Assembly (NCBI RefSeq): GCF_006711645.1
Contig: NZ_CP041247.1
Coordinates: 744,001-808,000 of the forward strand
Source of the DNA: Klebsiella electrica
GTDB taxonomy: Bacteria; Pseudomonadota; Gammaproteobacteria; Enterobacterales; Enterobacteriaceae
Direction of reading: 5' to 3'
Length of the DNA stretch: 64,000 nt
Shown here: positions 36,599 through 49,605 of the stretch, one piece after another
Numbering within the stretch: the stretch's first letter is position 1
Layout: every line of letters begins with the position of its first letter
The notes under the pieces: model-generated
Database searches by the model: none
The model's input: only the letters and a program-made list of their open reading frames with translations
What the model was told of the DNA's origin: nothing
Position numbers and translations under genes: made by a program

Positions 36599-37773
36599 GC
36601 GTCCTGATCGTTGGCGGAGGGATGACCGGGGCGACGCTGGCGTTAGCTATTTCCCGTTTAACCGACGGCGCGCTGCCGGTGCATCTGGTCGAGGCGGCGC
36701 CGCCGGATTCATCGCAGCATCCGGGGTTTGATGCCCGCGCGATTGCGCTGGCGGCGGGAACCTGCCAGCAGCTGGCGCGTATCGGCATCTGGCAAGGCAT
36801 TGCCGATTGCGCGACGCCGATTCAGCGCGTCCACGTCAGCGACCGTGGGCACGCGGGATTCGTGACTCTCGAGGCGCAGGATTACGGTCTGGCGGCGCTA
36901 GGCCAGGTGGTGGAGCTGCACGATATCGGCCAGCGCTTGTTTGCGCAACTGCGCGAAGCGCCGGGGATTACCTTGCATTGCCCGGCGAAAGTTGAAGACG
37001 TCACCCGACGGGAGGAGGGCGTCAGCATGACCCTCGACAGCGGCGAGACGATTGAAGGCCAGCTGCTGGTCGCCGCCGACGGTTCGCGCTCCACGCTGGG
37101 CGCCCGCTGCGGCATGAGCTGGCAGCAGCAGCCCTACGAACAGCTGGCGATTATTGCCAACGTCAGCACGGCGTTGCCCCATGAAGGGCGCGCCTTCGAA
37201 CGCTTCACCGAACAGGGTCCGTTGGCCATGCTGCCGATGTCGCACGGACGCTGTTCGTTGGTCTGGTGCCACCCGCAGTCGCGGCGCGATGAGGTGCTGG
37301 GTTGGTCCGACGCACAATTTTGCGAGCAGCTGCAGCAGGCGTTTGGCTGGCGGCTGGGGCGCATCACGCATGCCGGGAAGCGCAGCGTTTATCCATTGGC
37401 GTTGACTACCGCTACGCGTCCGGTTTCCCATCGCCTGGCGCTGGTCGGTAATGCGGCGCAGACGCTGCATCCCATCGCCGGGCAGGGCTTTAATCTCGGC
37501 CTGCGGGATGTGATGAGCCTGGCGGAAACGCTGGCGCAGGCCTGCGCTGACGGCCAGGATCCCGGCGATTACTCGCTTCTTTGTCACTATCAGGCGCGGC
37601 GAGCGGATGATAAGGCCGCGACCATCGGTGTGACCGATGGGCTGGTGCATCTGTTTGCTAATCGTTGGGCACCGCTGGTGGTGGGGCGCAACGTGGGTCT
37701 GATGGCGATGGAATTATTCACCCCGGCGCGCGACGCGCTGGCGCAGCGTACCCTCGGTTGGGTTCCTCGTTAA
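36595..37773 (+). CDS. ubiH: 2-octaprenyl-6-methoxyphenol hydroxylase UbiH
   Basis: UbiH is an FAD monooxygenase that hydroxylates C1 of the ubiquinone ring precursor. The 392-residue protein has the dinucleotide-binding VLIVGGGMTGATLALAISRL, the DG motif LLVAADGSRSTLGARCGM and the second FAD motif LVGNAAQTLHPIAGQGFNLGLRD. It overlaps pepP by 4 nt and precedes ubiI by 10 nt, giving a compact operon. The paralogous neighbour ubiI probably arose by duplication. Confidence 0.97.
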   Translation: MSVLIVGGGMTGATLALAISRLTDGALPVHLVEAAPPDSSQHPGFDARAIALAAGTCQQLARIGIWQGIADCATPIQRVHVSDRGHAGFVTLEAQDYGLAALGQVVELHDIGQRLFAQLREAPGITLHCPAKVEDVTRREEGVSMTLDSGETIEGQLLVAADGSRSTLGARCGMSWQQQPYEQLAIIANVSTALPHEGRAFERFTEQGPLAMLPMSHGRCSLVWCHPQSRRDEVLGWSDAQFCEQLQQAFGWRLGRITHAGKRSVYPLALTTATRPVSHRLALVGNAAQTLHPIAGQGFNLGLRDVMSLAETLAQACADGQDPGDYSLLCHYQARRADDKAATIGVTDGLVHLFANRWAPLVVGRNVGLMAMELFTPARDALAQRTLGWVPR

Positions 37774-37783
37774 GGAGTTGAAC

Positions 37784-38986
37784 GTGCAAAGTGTTGATGT
37801 TGCCATTGTTGGCGGTGGCATGGTGGGCCTGGCGGTCGCCTGCGGTTTACAGGGCAGCGGGCTGCGGGTTGCGGTGCTGGAACAAGCCGAGCCGCAGCCG
37901 TTAAACGCCGACGCGCCGCCGGCGCTGCGGGTATCCGCCATTAACGCCGCCAGCGAAAAACTGCTTACCCGGCTGGATGTCTGGCCGGAGATTATCGCCC
38001 GGCGCGCCAGCTGCTATCACGGAATGGAAGTGTGGGATAAGGACAGCTTTGGCCACATCAGCTTTGATGATCAGAGTATGGGTTTCAGCCACCTTGGCCA
38101 TATTATTGAAAATACGGTCGTTCATCATGCGCTGTGGCAAAAGGCGCAGCGTTGTGCCGACGTCACGCTGCTGGCCCCGGCTCAGTTGCAGCAGGTGGCA
38201 TGGGGAGAAAACGAAGCATTTCTCAGCCTGCAGGATGGCAAGATGTTGACCGCCAGGCTGGTGGTCGGCGCCGACGGCGCGAACTCGTGGTTGCGCAACA
38301 AAGCGGATATATCGCTGACGTTCTGGGACTATCGCCATCATGCGCTGGTGGCCACCATTCGTACCGAAGAGCCGCACCAGGCGATTGCCCGACAGGCGTT
38401 CCACGGCGACGGCATTCTGGCGTTTCTGCCGCTGAGCGATCCGCATCTGTGTTCGATAGTCTGGTCGCTAGCGCCGCAGGAAGCGCAGCGGATGCAGCAG
38501 GCCGACGAGGCGGTGTTTAATCAGGCGCTGAATATTGCCTTCGATAACCGGCTTGGTCTGTGCCAGCTGGCAAGCGAGCGTCAGACTTTCCCGTTGACCG
38601 GTCGCTACGCGCGCCAGTTCGCCGCCCATCGCCTGGCGCTGGTTGGCGATGCCGCGCACACCATCCATCCGCTGGCCGGCCAGGGGGTGAACCTGGGCTT
38701 TATGGACGCAGCGGAACTGATCGATGAACTCCGTCGTCTGCATGCGCAGGGCAAAGATATCGGTCAGCACTTGTACCTGCGTCGCTATGAACGTAGCCGC
38801 AAGCACAGCGCCGCGATGATGCTGGCGGGGATGCAGGGCTTTCGCGAAATGTTCTCCGGCAGCCACCCGGCGAAGAAACTGCTGCGCGATATTGGCCTCA
38901 AACTGGCGGATACGCTACCCGGCGTCAAACCGCAGTTGATCCGCCAGGCAATGGGCCTAAACGATCTTCCTGCCTGGTTACGTTAA
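37784..38986 (+). CDS. ubiI: 2-octaprenylphenol hydroxylase UbiI
   Basis: UbiI (VisC) hydroxylates C5 in ubiquinone synthesis. The 400-residue FAD monooxygenase has VDVAIVGGGMVGLAVACGLQ, VVGADGANSWLRNKA and LVGDAAHTIHPLAGQGVNLGFMD. The GTG at 37784 is chosen because AAGGAG (37772-37777) is 6 nt upstream and the length then equals E. coli; a TTG two codons before is too close to that site. A terminator follows after about 20 nt. Confidence 0.97.
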   Translation: MQSVDVAIVGGGMVGLAVACGLQGSGLRVAVLEQAEPQPLNADAPPALRVSAINAASEKLLTRLDVWPEIIARRASCYHGMEVWDKDSFGHISFDDQSMGFSHLGHIIENTVVHHALWQKAQRCADVTLLAPAQLQQVAWGENEAFLSLQDGKMLTARLVVGADGANSWLRNKADISLTFWDYRHHALVATIRTEEPHQAIARQAFHGDGILAFLPLSDPHLCSIVWSLAPQEAQRMQQADEAVFNQALNIAFDNRLGLCQLASERQTFPLTGRYARQFAAHRLALVGDAAHTIHPLAGQGVNLGFMDAAELIDELRRLHAQGKDIGQHLYLRRYERSRKHSAAMMLAGMQGFREMFSGSHPAKKLLRDIGLKLADTLPGVKPQLIRQAMGLNDLPAWLR

Positions 38987-39003
38987 GCGCGTCACACTTC
39001 TCT

Positions 39004-39030
39004 CTCCCGGCTCCGCGCCGGGTTTTCTCC
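39004..39030 (+). terminator. Terminator after ubiI
   Basis: CCCGGC and GCCGGG (39006-39022) form a GC-rich stem followed by TTTTCTCC, 18 nt after the ubiI stop. Confidence 0.75.
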
Positions 39031-39420
39031 TCTCATTTGAAATAATCTAATTTCACCCATTTTTTCGCATTAGTTTTATTAATGCCTCTCTTTTTTTGAA
39101 ACAGAAATCAGGCCTCTTTTTTCGCATAAAATACCATCATGCTCGGTGTTGTCAGTCTCAGATGTTAATTTTATGTGGCTTAAATCGCTTTTTCCCAGTC
39201 AATAACTCTGTAGTCTTTTTAGCGACTTTTAGTCATAAGCTAATGTGATGTCCTGATTTAGCTTATGGTTTAGCGCCGGGTTCGGTGGTAAGTTCAGGCC
39301 AAAGAGAACGTTTGCGTCGGCACCTGGACATCGCGCCGACGGCGGATTTCCTGGTGCAAAATCGCCCCAATGACATCGCCCACCCCAGTAGCGGGTTCCG
39401 TTTTATTCGATGAGGAAAAG
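39031..39420 (+). promoter_or_regulatory. gcvTHP regulatory region with CTAAT motifs
   Basis: 390 bp of AT-rich DNA without a gene. CTAAT at 39047-39051, its inverse ATTAG at 39069-39073, and CTAAT at 39240-39244 fit the 5'-CTAAT-3' element of GcvA sites reported upstream of E. coli gcvT and gcvB. Long A/T tracts between them could bind Lrp. No glycine riboswitch features are seen. A -10 or -35 pair cannot be fixed by eye. Confidence 0.5.
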
Positions 39421-40515
39421 ATGGCTCAACAGACTCCGTTGTATGAACAACACACGCTGTGCGGCGCTCGCATGGTGGACTTCCATGGCTGGATGATGCC
39501 GCTACATTATGGTTCCCAGATTGATGAGCACCATGCGGTGCGGGGCGACGCCGGAATGTTCGATGTTTCGCACATGACCATCGTCGATTTCCACGGCAGC
39601 CGCATTCGGGAGTTCCTGCGCCATCTGCTGGCTAACGACGTCGCGAAGCTGACGGTGCCTGGCAAAGCGCTGTATACCGGCATGCTTACCGCGTCCGCCG
39701 GCGTCATCGATGACCTGATTGTCTATTTCCTTCGCGAAGATTATTTCCGCCTCGTGGTTAACTCCGCCACCCGTGAAAAAGATCTCGCCTGGATTACCCG
39801 GCAGGCTGAACCCTATGGCCTTGAGGTGACGGTCCGTGACGATCTTTCGCTGATTGCCGTACAGGGGCCGCAGGCGAAAGCGAAAGCGGCAACCCTGTTC
39901 ACCGACGCACAGCGTCAGGCTGTAGAAGGGATGAAACCGTTTTTTGGCGTGCAGGCCGGCGATCTGTTTATTGCGACCACCGGTTATACCGGTGAAGCCG
40001 GGTACGAAATCGCTATGCCGAATGAGCAGGCCGCTGATTTCTGGCGTGGCCTGCTGGACGCTGGCGTGAAGCCGTGCGGTCTGGGCGCTCGCGATACCTT
40101 GCGTCTGGAAGCGGGGATGAACCTGTATGGTCAGGAGATGGATGAAAGCATCTCTCCGCTGGCGGCGAATATGGGCTGGACCATTGCCTGGGAACCCGCC
40201 GATCGCGCGTTCATCGGCCGCGAAGCGCTGGAACTGCAGCGTGAAAAAGGTACCGAGCAACTGGTGGGACTGGTGATGACCGAGAAAGGCGTCCTGCGCG
40301 GCGGTTTGCCGGTGCGCTTTAGCGATGCAGACGGTAATCAGAAAGAAGGTATTATCACCAGTGGCACCTTCTCGCCGACGCTGGGCTACAGTATCGCGCT
40401 GGCGCGCGTACCGGCCGGTATCGGCGAGACGGCCATTGTGCAAATTCGCAACCGCGAAATGCCGGTAAAAGTGACTAAACCTGTTTTTGTACGCAACGGC
40501 AAAGCCGTGGTGTGA
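39421..40515 (+). CDS. gcvT: Glycine cleavage system T protein (aminomethyltransferase)
   Basis: GcvT takes the aminomethyl group from lipoylated H protein and gives methylene-tetrahydrofolate and ammonia. The 364-residue protein has [42 protein letters not shown] and [20 protein letters not shown]. The frame is open 51 nt upstream, but the ATG at 39421 matches the E. coli start and follows GAGGAAAAG. It is the first gene of gcvTHP. YgfZ, encoded 9 kb away, shares the same fold. Confidence 0.98.
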   Translation: MAQQTPLYEQHTLCGARMVDFHGWMMPLHYGSQIDEHHAVRGDAGMFDVSHMTIVDFHGSRIREFLRHLLANDVAKLTVPGKALYTGMLTASAGVIDDLIVYFLREDYFRLVVNSATREKDLAWITRQAEPYGLEVTVRDDLSLIAVQGPQAKAKAATLFTDAQRQAVEGMKPFFGVQAGDLFIATTGYTGEAGYEIAMPNEQAADFWRGLLDAGVKPCGLGARDTLRLEAGMNLYGQEMDESISPLAANMGWTIAWEPADRAFIGREALELQREKGTEQLVGLVMTEKGVLRGGLPVRFSDADGNQKEGIITSGTFSPTLGYSIALARVPAGIGETAIVQIRNREMPVKVTKPVFVRNGKAVV

Positions 40516-40540
40516 TTCCCCCTTTTCTGGAGATTAATTG

Positions 40541-40930
40541 ATGAGCAACGTACCAGCAGAACTGAAATACAGTAAAGAACACGAATGGCTGCGTAAAGAC
40601 GCTGACGGCACCTACACCGTCGGGATCACCGAACATGCCCAGGAACTGCTTGGCGATATGGTTTTCGTCGATCTGCCGGACGTCGGCACAACTGTTGAAG
40701 CAGGCGACGACTGTGCAGTTGCCGAGTCGGTGAAAGCGGCTTCGGATATTTATGCCCCGATTAGCGGCGAGATTGTGGCGGTGAACGAAGAGCTGAACGA
40801 CTCTCCGGAGCTGGTGAACAGCGACCCGTACGCAGACGGCTGGATCTTCAAAATTAAGGCCAGCGATGAAACACAGGTTGCGGCCCTGCTTGACGCGGCT
40901 GCCTATACGGCGCTGCTGGAAAACGAGTAA
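40541..40930 (+). CDS. gcvH: Glycine cleavage system H protein
   Basis: GcvH is the lipoyl carrier that shuttles the aminomethyl group between the P, T and L proteins. The 129-residue protein has the lipoylation motif [15 protein letters not shown] with the modified lysine in SVKAAS. The ATG at 40541 follows CTGGAGATTAATTG, and an in-frame TTG just before it is not needed. It lies 25 nt after gcvT and 114 nt before gcvP. Confidence 0.98.
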   Translation: MSNVPAELKYSKEHEWLRKDADGTYTVGITEHAQELLGDMVFVDLPDVGTTVEAGDDCAVAESVKAASDIYAPISGEIVAVNEELNDSPELVNSDPYADGWIFKIKASDETQVAALLDAAAYTALLENE

Positions 40931-41044
40931 ATATCTTACCCCTTCACGCTGCGGGCATCCGCTGCCGGCAGCGTGAATGATTTTTGTCTGTTCAGGTAAG
41001 TAAAGACACATACGATTCACTGCACGTTTCAGGAACCCTCGCTC

Positions 41045-43918
41045 ATGACTCAGACTTTAGGTCAGCTTGAAAACCGCGGCGCCTTTATTGAACGTCACAT
41101 CGGTCCGGATGCTCAGCAACAGCAGGAGATGCTGAATATCGTCGGCGCCGATTCGCTTAACGCTCTGACTGGCCAGATTGTGCCGCAGGATATTCAGCTG
41201 GCGACCCCTCCGCAGGTGGGTGACGCGACTACCGAATTCGCCGCGCTGGCGGAGCTGAAGGCGATCGCCGGTCGCAACAAGCGCTTCAAGTCTTACATCG
41301 GCATGGGCTACACCGCCGTGCAGCTGCCGCCGGTTATTCAGCGCAATATGCTGGAAAACCCGGGCTGGTATACCGCTTACACCCCTTACCAGCCGGAAGT
41401 TTCCCAGGGCCGCCTGGAATCACTGCTGAATTTCCAGCAGGTGACCCTCGATCTGACCGGGCTGGATATCGCCTCCGCCTCGCTGCTGGATGAGGCGACC
41501 GCCGGTGCTGAAGCGATGGCGATGGCTAAACGCGTCAGCAAGCTGAAGAATGCGAATCGCTTCTTCGTTGCCGCCGATGTACATCCGCAGACCCTGGACG
41601 TGGTGCGCACCCGCGCCGCAACCTTTGGCTTTGATGTCATCGTTGATGAGGCGGAAAAAGCGCTCGACCATCAGGACGTTTTCGGCGTACTGCTGCAGCA
41701 GGTGGGCACCACCGGCGAAGTTCATGACTACAGCACGCTGATCGCCGAACTGAAAGCGCGCAAAGTCGTGGTCAGCGTCGCCGCCGACTTCATGGCGCTG
41801 GTGTTGTTGACCGCGCCGGGCAAACAGGGGGCCGACATCGTCTTTGGCTCCGCCCAGCGTTTTGGCGTGCCGATGGGCTACGGCGGCCCGCACGCGGCTT
41901 TCTTTGCCGCAAAAGATGAATTTAAACGCTCGATGCCGGGCCGTATTATCGGCGTATCAAAAGATGCCGCCGGTAACACCGCGCTGCGTATGGCGATGCA
42001 GACCCGCGAACAGCATATCCGTCGCGAGAAAGCGAACTCCAATATTTGTACTTCCCAGGTACTGCTGGCAAACATCGCCAGCCTGTACGCGGTGTTCCAC
42101 GGGCCAGAGGGCCTCAAGCGCATCGCCAGCCGTATCCATCGCCTGACCGATATTCTGGCCGACGGGCTGCAGAAAAAAGGACTCAGGCTGCGCCACGCCC
42201 ACTACTTCGACACCCTGTGCGTGGAAGTGGTCGACAAAGCGGCGGTGCTGGCACGCGCCGAAGCGCTGGAAATTAACCTGCGCAGCGACATCCATAATGC
42301 CGTTGGTATCACCCTTGATGAAGCGACAACCCGCGAAGATGTGCTGAACCTGTTCCGCGCCATTATTGGCGACGATCATGGTCTGGATATTGAGACGCTG
42401 GATAAAGACGTGGCGCTCGACAGCCGCTCGATCCCGGAAAGCATGCTGCGTAACGACGCGATCCTGACGCACCCGGTGTTCAATCGTTACCACAGCGAAA
42501 CCGAGATGATGCGCTACATGCATTCGCTGGAGCGTAAAGATCTGGCGCTGAACCAGGCGATGATCCCGCTGGGATCCTGTACCATGAAGCTCAACGCCGC
42601 GGCGGAAATGATCCCGATCACCTGGCCTGAATTTGCCGAGCTGCACCCGTTCTGCCCGGCGGAGCAGGCGGAAGGCTACCACCAGATGATCGCCCAGCTC
42701 TCTGACTGGCTGGTAAAACTGACCGGCTACGACGCCGTCTGCATGCAGCCAAACTCCGGCGCGCAGGGCGAGTATGCGGGCCTGCTGGCTATTCGCCACT
42801 ATCACGAAAGCCGCCATGAAGGCCATCGCGACATCTGCCTGATCCCAAGTTCTGCGCACGGCACCAACCCGGCATCGGCACAGATGGCCGGTATGCAGGT
42901 TGTGGTTGTCGCCTGTGATAAAAACGGCAACATTGATCTTGCGGATCTGCGCCTCAAGGCGGAGCAGGCGGGTGAAAATCTCTCCTGCATTATGGTGACC
43001 TACCCGTCAACGCACGGCGTTTACGAAGAGACGATCCGCGAAGTGTGCGAGATAGTGCATCAGTCCGGCGGGCAGGTTTACCTCGACGGCGCCAACATGA
43101 ACGCCCAGGTCGGCATTACCTCTCCGGGCTTTATCGGCGCGGACGTCTCGCACCTTAACCTGCACAAAACCTTCTGCATTCCGCACGGCGGCGGCGGTCC
43201 GGGTATGGGACCGATTGGCGTCAAAGCGCATCTGGCGCCGTTTGTTCCGGGCCACAGCGTGGTACAGATAGAAGGGATGCTGACCCGTCAGGGCGCGGTT
43301 TCCGCTGCACCGTTCGGCAGCGCTTCCATTCTGCCAATCAGCTGGATGTATATCCGTATGATGGGGGCCGAAGGGTTGAAGCAGGCGAGCCAGATGGCAA
43401 TCCTCAATGCTAACTACATCGCGACCCGCCTGAAAGAGGCGTTTCCGGTGCTTTATACCGGTCGCGACGGTCGCGTGGCGCACGAATGTATTCTGGATAT
43501 TCGTCCTCTGAAAGAAGAGACCGGTATCAGCGAGCTGGATATTGCTAAGCGTCTGATCGACTTCGGTTTCCACGCGCCGACGATGTCCTTCCCGGTTGCC
43601 GGTACTCTGATGGTTGAGCCGACGGAATCAGAAAGCAAAGTTGAGCTGGACCGCTTCATAGAGGCGATGCTGGCGATTCGTAGTGAAATCGATCGCGTGA
43701 AAGCGGGCGAGTGGCCGCTGGAAGATAACCCGCTGGTGAACGCCCCGCATACCCAAGGTGAGCTGGTGGCGGAATGGCATCATCCGTATACCCGCGAGCT
43801 GGCGGTATTCCCGGCTGGTCTGGCGAATAAATACTGGCCGACGGTGAAGCGTCTGGACGATGTCTACGGCGACCGTAACCTGTTCTGCTCCTGTGTACCG
43901 ATGAGCGAATACCAGTAA
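41045..43918 (+). CDS. gcvP: Glycine dehydrogenase (decarboxylating), P protein
   Basis: GcvP decarboxylates glycine with PLP and passes the aminomethyl group to GcvH. The 957-residue protein has two related halves; the C-terminal half carries the PLP lysine in [20 protein letters not shown], and the glycine-rich loop is well preserved. Length equals E. coli. With gcvT and gcvH it forms the classical operon, while the lipoamide dehydrogenase subunit is encoded elsewhere. It ends in a strong terminator. Confidence 0.98.
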   Translation: MTQTLGQLENRGAFIERHIGPDAQQQQEMLNIVGADSLNALTGQIVPQDIQLATPPQVGDATTEFAALAELKAIAGRNKRFKSYIGMGYTAVQLPPVIQRNMLENPGWYTAYTPYQPEVSQGRLESLLNFQQVTLDLTGLDIASASLLDEATAGAEAMAMAKRVSKLKNANRFFVAADVHPQTLDVVRTRAATFGFDVIVDEAEKALDHQDVFGVLLQQVGTTGEVHDYSTLIAELKARKVVVSVAADFMALVLLTAPGKQGADIVFGSAQRFGVPMGYGGPHAAFFAAKDEFKRSMPGRIIGVSKDAAGNTALRMAMQTREQHIRREKANSNICTSQVLLANIASLYAVFHGPEGLKRIASRIHRLTDILADGLQKKGLRLRHAHYFDTLCVEVVDKAAVLARAEALEINLRSDIHNAVGITLDEATTREDVLNLFRAIIGDDHGLDIETLDKDVALDSRSIPESMLRNDAILTHPVFNRYHSETEMMRYMHSLERKDLALNQAMIPLGSCTMKLNAAAEMIPITWPEFAELHPFCPAEQAEGYHQMIAQLSDWLVKLTGYDAVCMQPNSGAQGEYAGLLAIRHYHESRHEGHRDICLIPSSAHGTNPASAQMAGMQVVVVACDKNGNIDLADLRLKAEQAGENLSCIMVTYPSTHGVYEETIREVCEIVHQSGGQVYLDGANMNAQVGITSPGFIGADVSHLNLHKTFCIPHGGGGPGMGPIGVKAHLAPFVPGHSVVQIEGMLTRQGAVSAAPFGSASILPISWMYIRMMGAEGLKQASQMAILNANYIATRLKEAFPVLYTGRDGRVAHECILDIRPLKEETGISELDIAKRLIDFGFHAPTMSFPVAGTLMVEPTESESKVELDRFIEAMLAIRSEIDRVKAGEWPLEDNPLVNAPHTQGELVAEWHHPYTRELAVFPAGLANKYWPTVKRLDDVYGDRNLFCSCVPMSEYQ

Positions 43919-43940
43919 TCCACTGACTGGACTATCTTTT

Positions 43941-43967
43941 AAAGGCGCTTCGGCGCCTTTATTTTTT
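43941..43967 (+). terminator. Terminator of gcvTHP
   Basis: AAAGGCGC-TTCG-GCGCCTTT, an 8-bp stem with a stable UUCG loop, followed by ATTTTTT. It lies 22 nt after gcvP and just before ygfF. Confidence 0.93.
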
Positions 43968-43977
43968 GGGGGAGAGG

Positions 43978-44721
43978 ATGGCTATAGCACTGATTACCGG
44001 CGCCAGCCGCGGAATAGGTCAGGCGACGGCGCTGCTGCTGGCGCAGGAAGGGTATACCGTGGTGGTTAATTATCATCACGACATCGGTGCGGCGATGGCG
44101 GTGGTCAACGAGATCGTCGTCCTCGGCGGTAAAGCCGTTGCGCTGGGGGCAGATATCAGCGATGAGGCGCAGGTGGTGGCGATGTTTGACGGGATCGACC
44201 GTCTTGAGGAGCCGCTGACCGCGCTGGTTAACAACGCCGGTATCCTGTTTGCACAAAGCACCGTGGAAAACCTTACCGCTGCGCGGATTAATCAGGTGCT
44301 GAGTACCAATGTCACCGGTTATTTCCTCTGTTGCCGGGAGGCGGTGAAGAGGATGTCACATCGCCACGGCGGCAAAGGCGGGGCTATCGTTAATGTTTCA
44401 TCGGCGGCATCGCGTTTGGGCGCGCCGGGGGAATATGTGGATTATGCCGCCTCGAAAGGGGCCGTGGATACGTTGACCACCGGACTGTCGCTGGAAGTGG
44501 CGGCGCAGGGGATTCGCGTCAACGGCGTGCGTCCCGGCTTTATCTACACCGGGATGCACGCGTCGGGCGGCGAGCCCGGGCGCGTGGATCGGGTGAAAGC
44601 GGGGCTGCCGATGCAGCGCGGCGGGCAGCCGGAGGAGGTCGCACAGGCCATCGCCTGGCTGCTGAGCGACAAAGCCTCTTATGTGACAGGTAGTTTCCTG
44701 GAGCTGGCCGGTGGCAAATAA
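43978..44721 (+). CDS. ygfF: SDR-family oxidoreductase YgfF
   Basis: A 247-residue short-chain dehydrogenase/reductase with the NAD(P) motif ALITGASRGIGQATALLL, NNAGIL, the catalytic serine in VNVSSAASRLG and YxxxK in YVDYAASKGAVDT. It belongs to the FabG-like sugar-dehydrogenase group that E. coli annotates as YgfF, located at the same place next to gcvP. The substrate is unknown. GGGGGAGAGG precedes the ATG at 43978. A terminator between gcvP and ygfF suggests separate or read-through expression. Confidence 0.93.
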   Translation: MAIALITGASRGIGQATALLLAQEGYTVVVNYHHDIGAAMAVVNEIVVLGGKAVALGADISDEAQVVAMFDGIDRLEEPLTALVNNAGILFAQSTVENLTAARINQVLSTNVTGYFLCCREAVKRMSHRHGGKGGAIVNVSSAASRLGAPGEYVDYAASKGAVDTLTTGLSLEVAAQGIRVNGVRPGFIYTGMHASGGEPGRVDRVKAGLPMQRGGQPEEVAQAIAWLLSDKASYVTGSFLELAGGK

Positions 44722-44731
44722 GATGTGCGAA

Positions 44732-44836
44732 CCCGGATGGCGGCTACGCCTTATCCGGGCTACAGCCGCTGGTCGGCGGCAAATAACGGCTACCATCCGG
44801 CACTTGTAGCCCGGCTAAGCGTAGCGCAAGCCGGGG
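44732..44836. repeat. REP elements after ygfF
   Basis: Two palindromic units occur: CCCGGATGGCGGCTACGCCT to ATCCGGG (44732-44759) and TAGCCCGGCTAAGCGTAGCG to AGCCGGGG (44806-44836). The TAGCCCGG(N)GCGTAGCGCA form is common in Klebsiella/Enterobacter/Citrobacter-type genomes. They fill much of the 240-bp gap to bglA. Confidence 0.82.
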
Positions 44837-44961
44837 ATTATGATGCCAGTCACCGCCGCTCGGGCGAATGCGTTTTAGCAATGTTAAAAGCTGTAGAGAA
44901 CTGTCTGTAAGGCGGGCAGTACCCTCCCCTCTGGCGAGGAGAGGGCGCTGCTGAGAGGGAA

Positions 44962-46473
<1,512 letters not shown>

Positions 46474-46514
46474 TCAGCTGGAATATGTTACATCGAAAAA
46501 ACAGGGTGTTATTT

Positions 46515-47249
46515 TCAGCTGAGTTTACGGGCTAATTTACGCCCCAGGGATTCCAGAATATAAATAACCGGAATTTGGGTGGTAATATCATACACGCCGC
46601 CGATGCGGGTTTGCGGGACGTGCCAGGAGAGGTTAAAGTCCGCCAGCTTCGCCAGTCGGGAGTGCTCATGGCTGGTGACCGACATCACCTTGCAGTTATG
46701 CAGGCTGAACTGGCTGGCGAAGCGGAGAATCTCTTCGGTCTCCCCGGAAACGGACAGGACGATCGCCAGCGCGTTACGCGCCATGTCGTTGGTGACCGGG
46801 AAATAAGGGTCGTCGATATGATTGCTGAATTTCCCGACGTTGGAGAAAAAGCGTGCGCCATATTTTGCCAGCGCGCCGGAGGTGCCTGCGCCGACAAATA
46901 TAATACGTTCCGATGCGAGAATAATATCGACGGCGCGCTCGAGTAAATGATCAAATTCGTCATTGTTGACGCTTTTAAAAAAACTCATAATTTCGCTGGC
47001 GCCGATATTTGCCTGTTGAGGCTGGTTCTGCTCAAGATATAATTTAAAGCGGACGCGAAACTCCGAGTAGCCTTCGCACTGCAGCTTACGACAAAAGCGC
47101 AGGACGGTGGTCGTCGAGACCCCGGCGGCTTCTGCCAGCTCGCGGATGGTCATATACATCACTTTGTCACGATTTTTAATGACGTAGTGGTAGACCATCA
47201 TCTCAAGATTATTGAGACTGGCGATCGCGGCGTGGGAAAACATACTCAC
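46515..47249 (-). CDS. RpiR/MurR-family transcriptional regulator
   Basis: A 244-residue regulator with an N-terminal HTH_6 domain (about residues 5-75; IRELAEAAGVSTTTVLRFCR) and a C-terminal SIS domain (about residues 105-230; ERIIFVGAGTSGALAKYGAR, VLSVSGETEEI). SIS domains bind phosphosugars, so a phosphorylated beta-glucoside or related sugar phosphate is the likely effector. It is upstream of bglA on the same strand with a 119-bp gap, so bglA is the likely target. I see no gene of this kind here in E. coli K-12. The exact effector is unknown. Confidence 0.88.
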   Translation of the reverse strand: MSMFSHAAIASLNNLEMMVYHYVIKNRDKVMYMTIRELAEAAGVSTTTVLRFCRKLQCEGYSEFRVRFKLYLEQNQPQQANIGASEIMSFFKSVNNDEFDHLLERAVDIILASERIIFVGAGTSGALAKYGARFFSNVGKFSNHIDDPYFPVTNDMARNALAIVLSVSGETEEILRFASQFSLHNCKVMSVTSHEHSRLAKLADFNLSWHVPQTRIGGVYDITTQIPVIYILESLGRKLARKLS

Positions 47250-47292
47250 AGTAATAACTCACAATTCATCATAACCAGGATGGAATTATACC

Positions 47293-47604
47293 ATGCAGCC
47301 GAATGACATAACCTTTTTTCAGCGCTTTCAGGACGACATCCTCGCCGGGCGTAAAACCATCACCATTCGTAATGCCGCCGAGTCGCATTTTAAAACCGGC
47401 GACGTGCTGCGCGTCGGCCGTTATGAAGATGACGGCTATTTTTGCACGATTAGCGTGACGGCGACGTCCACGGTGACGCTCGACAGCCTCACGGAACGCC
47501 ATGCCGAACAGGAGAATATGACCCTCGCGCAGCTGCGGCAGGTGATTACGGCGATCTATCCCGGCGAAGACCAGTTTTATGTTATTGAATTCAAAAAGCT
47601 TTGA
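47293..47604 (+). CDS. yqfB: N4-acetylcytidine amidohydrolase YqfB
   Basis: A 103-residue ASCH-domain protein. E. coli YqfB hydrolyses N4-acetylcytidine to cytidine and acetate. Conserved residues cluster in [38 protein letters not shown] and [12 protein letters not shown]. The catalytic Lys and Thr/Glu of the family fall in the GRKTIT and nearby regions. It is divergent from the RpiR gene with 43 bp between starts. Confidence 0.93.
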   Translation: MQPNDITFFQRFQDDILAGRKTITIRNAAESHFKTGDVLRVGRYEDDGYFCTISVTATSTVTLDSLTERHAEQENMTLAQLRQVITAIYPGEDQFYVIEFKKL

Positions 47605-47693
47605 TAGAACAGCGAACGGCTGTTAGTTGAAATTTTAATGTAACGTTATGATTTTACAATGTTTACAAATATTCATCTTTTTATTTTGGCTAA

Positions 47694-48425
<732 letters not shown>

Positions 48426-48540
48426 ATAAAACGTCGCATCATCGGGTAACTCCCCGGCGGCGGGGCTACAGGTCCACGCAGTCCGGGGTGGTGCTGGCCG
48501 GGTTATAGCATCAACATCGCTATTACCCGGAAACGAAAAT

Positions 48541-49524
48541 CTACTCTTCTTCCAGCGAGTATGGCAGTGGGACGATGTTTAATGTGCCGGCATCATCGCG
48601 CACGCGGAATACGCTGTCTGGCTCCATATCGTTATTCATCACCACCTGCACCAGCAACTGACCATCATCCAGCAGCACCGCCGCCAGCACGGTGCCGGTC
48701 CGGCGCCAGTTTTCACCCATTTTCAGTTCAAGATCTTCTCCGGCTTCCGGGACACGGCTCGCCTTTCCGGCCAGATACCACAGTGCGCGTTTGTTTGCGC
48801 CGCGGAATTTCGCCCTGGCGACCATTTCCTGGCCGGTATAGCAGCCTTTTTTGAAGCTGATACCGCCCAACGCCTGCAGATTCGTTGCCTGCGGGATGAA
48901 CTGCGCGCTGTTGGCGCTGTCGATAACCGGCAGACCGGCTTCGATGTTGAGCGCCAGCCACTGCTGGCTGTTGTTTAGCTGCGCGTCGCTGCGCAACGCG
49001 TCGGCCACGCGGGTAGCGGTTTCCACATCGGTCACCAGCAGAAAGCGCTCCGCCGGATGTTCAAACCACAGCAGGCTGGTCACGCCATCGGTGACCAACG
49101 GTTTGTCGCTGCCCGGAAGTTCACTGAACAGCGGCGCCAGCGCGGCGCGGGCCTGGAAACCGGCAACGCCCAGCAGGACGTGTTCATCATCGGCGGCAAT
49201 GGTCACTTTGGAGAACACCGCATATTTCTTGAGTTCGGTGAGCTGCGCTTCGCGCAGGCTGCGGCGTTCAATCCAGGCGAAACCACCGCCACGGCGGAAG
49301 ACTCGCAGGTTGCTCCACATCTTGCCCTTGGCATCGCAGTGCGCGGCAAGCAGATGCCGATCGTCGGTTAACGCGCTGACATCGGCGGTAATCTGCCCCT
49401 GCAGATACTTCTCGCCATCCTGACCGGTAATCGTCGCCAGCGCCCAGTCATCCAGGGTCATCAGCGTTAACGGCAGACGAGCGGAAGAGGAGGGCTGACG
49501 CGGAGGAAAAGGTGTAAAAGCCAT
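48541..49524 (-). CDS. ygfZ: tRNA-modifying / iron-sulfur protein YgfZ
   Basis: YgfZ is a folate-binding GcvT-fold protein that supports the activity of MiaB and other Fe-S enzymes. The 327-residue protein has the diagnostic KGCYTGQE motif in [20 protein letters not shown], with the essential Cys. ATG 49524 is preferred to the ATG 6 nt upstream because AGGA then lies at 8 nt. It is divergent from sdhE, with a 297-bp gap that includes a perfect inverted repeat. Confidence 0.97.
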   Translation of the reverse strand: MAFTPFPPRQPSSSARLPLTLMTLDDWALATITGQDGEKYLQGQITADVSALTDDRHLLAAHCDAKGKMWSNLRVFRRGGGFAWIERRSLREAQLTELKKYAVFSKVTIAADDEHVLLGVAGFQARAALAPLFSELPGSDKPLVTDGVTSLLWFEHPAERFLLVTDVETATRVADALRSDAQLNNSQQWLALNIEAGLPVIDSANSAQFIPQATNLQALGGISFKKGCYTGQEMVARAKFRGANKRALWYLAGKASRVPEAGEDLELKMGENWRRTGTVLAAVLLDDGQLLVQVVMNNDMEPDSVFRVRDDAGTLNIVPLPYSLEEE

Positions 49525-49605
49525 AGTCATGTCCTGAATAGCTTAACGCAGAGTGAATAGCTAATGGTAAAAGAGCTATGGTGCAATGCAAGCGCTTTTG
49601 GCAGG

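Noticed and set aside
39031..39420. A glycine riboswitch upstream of gcvT
   Set aside because: No tandem aptamer-like structure is visible, and enterobacterial gcv operons are controlled by GcvA and Lrp.
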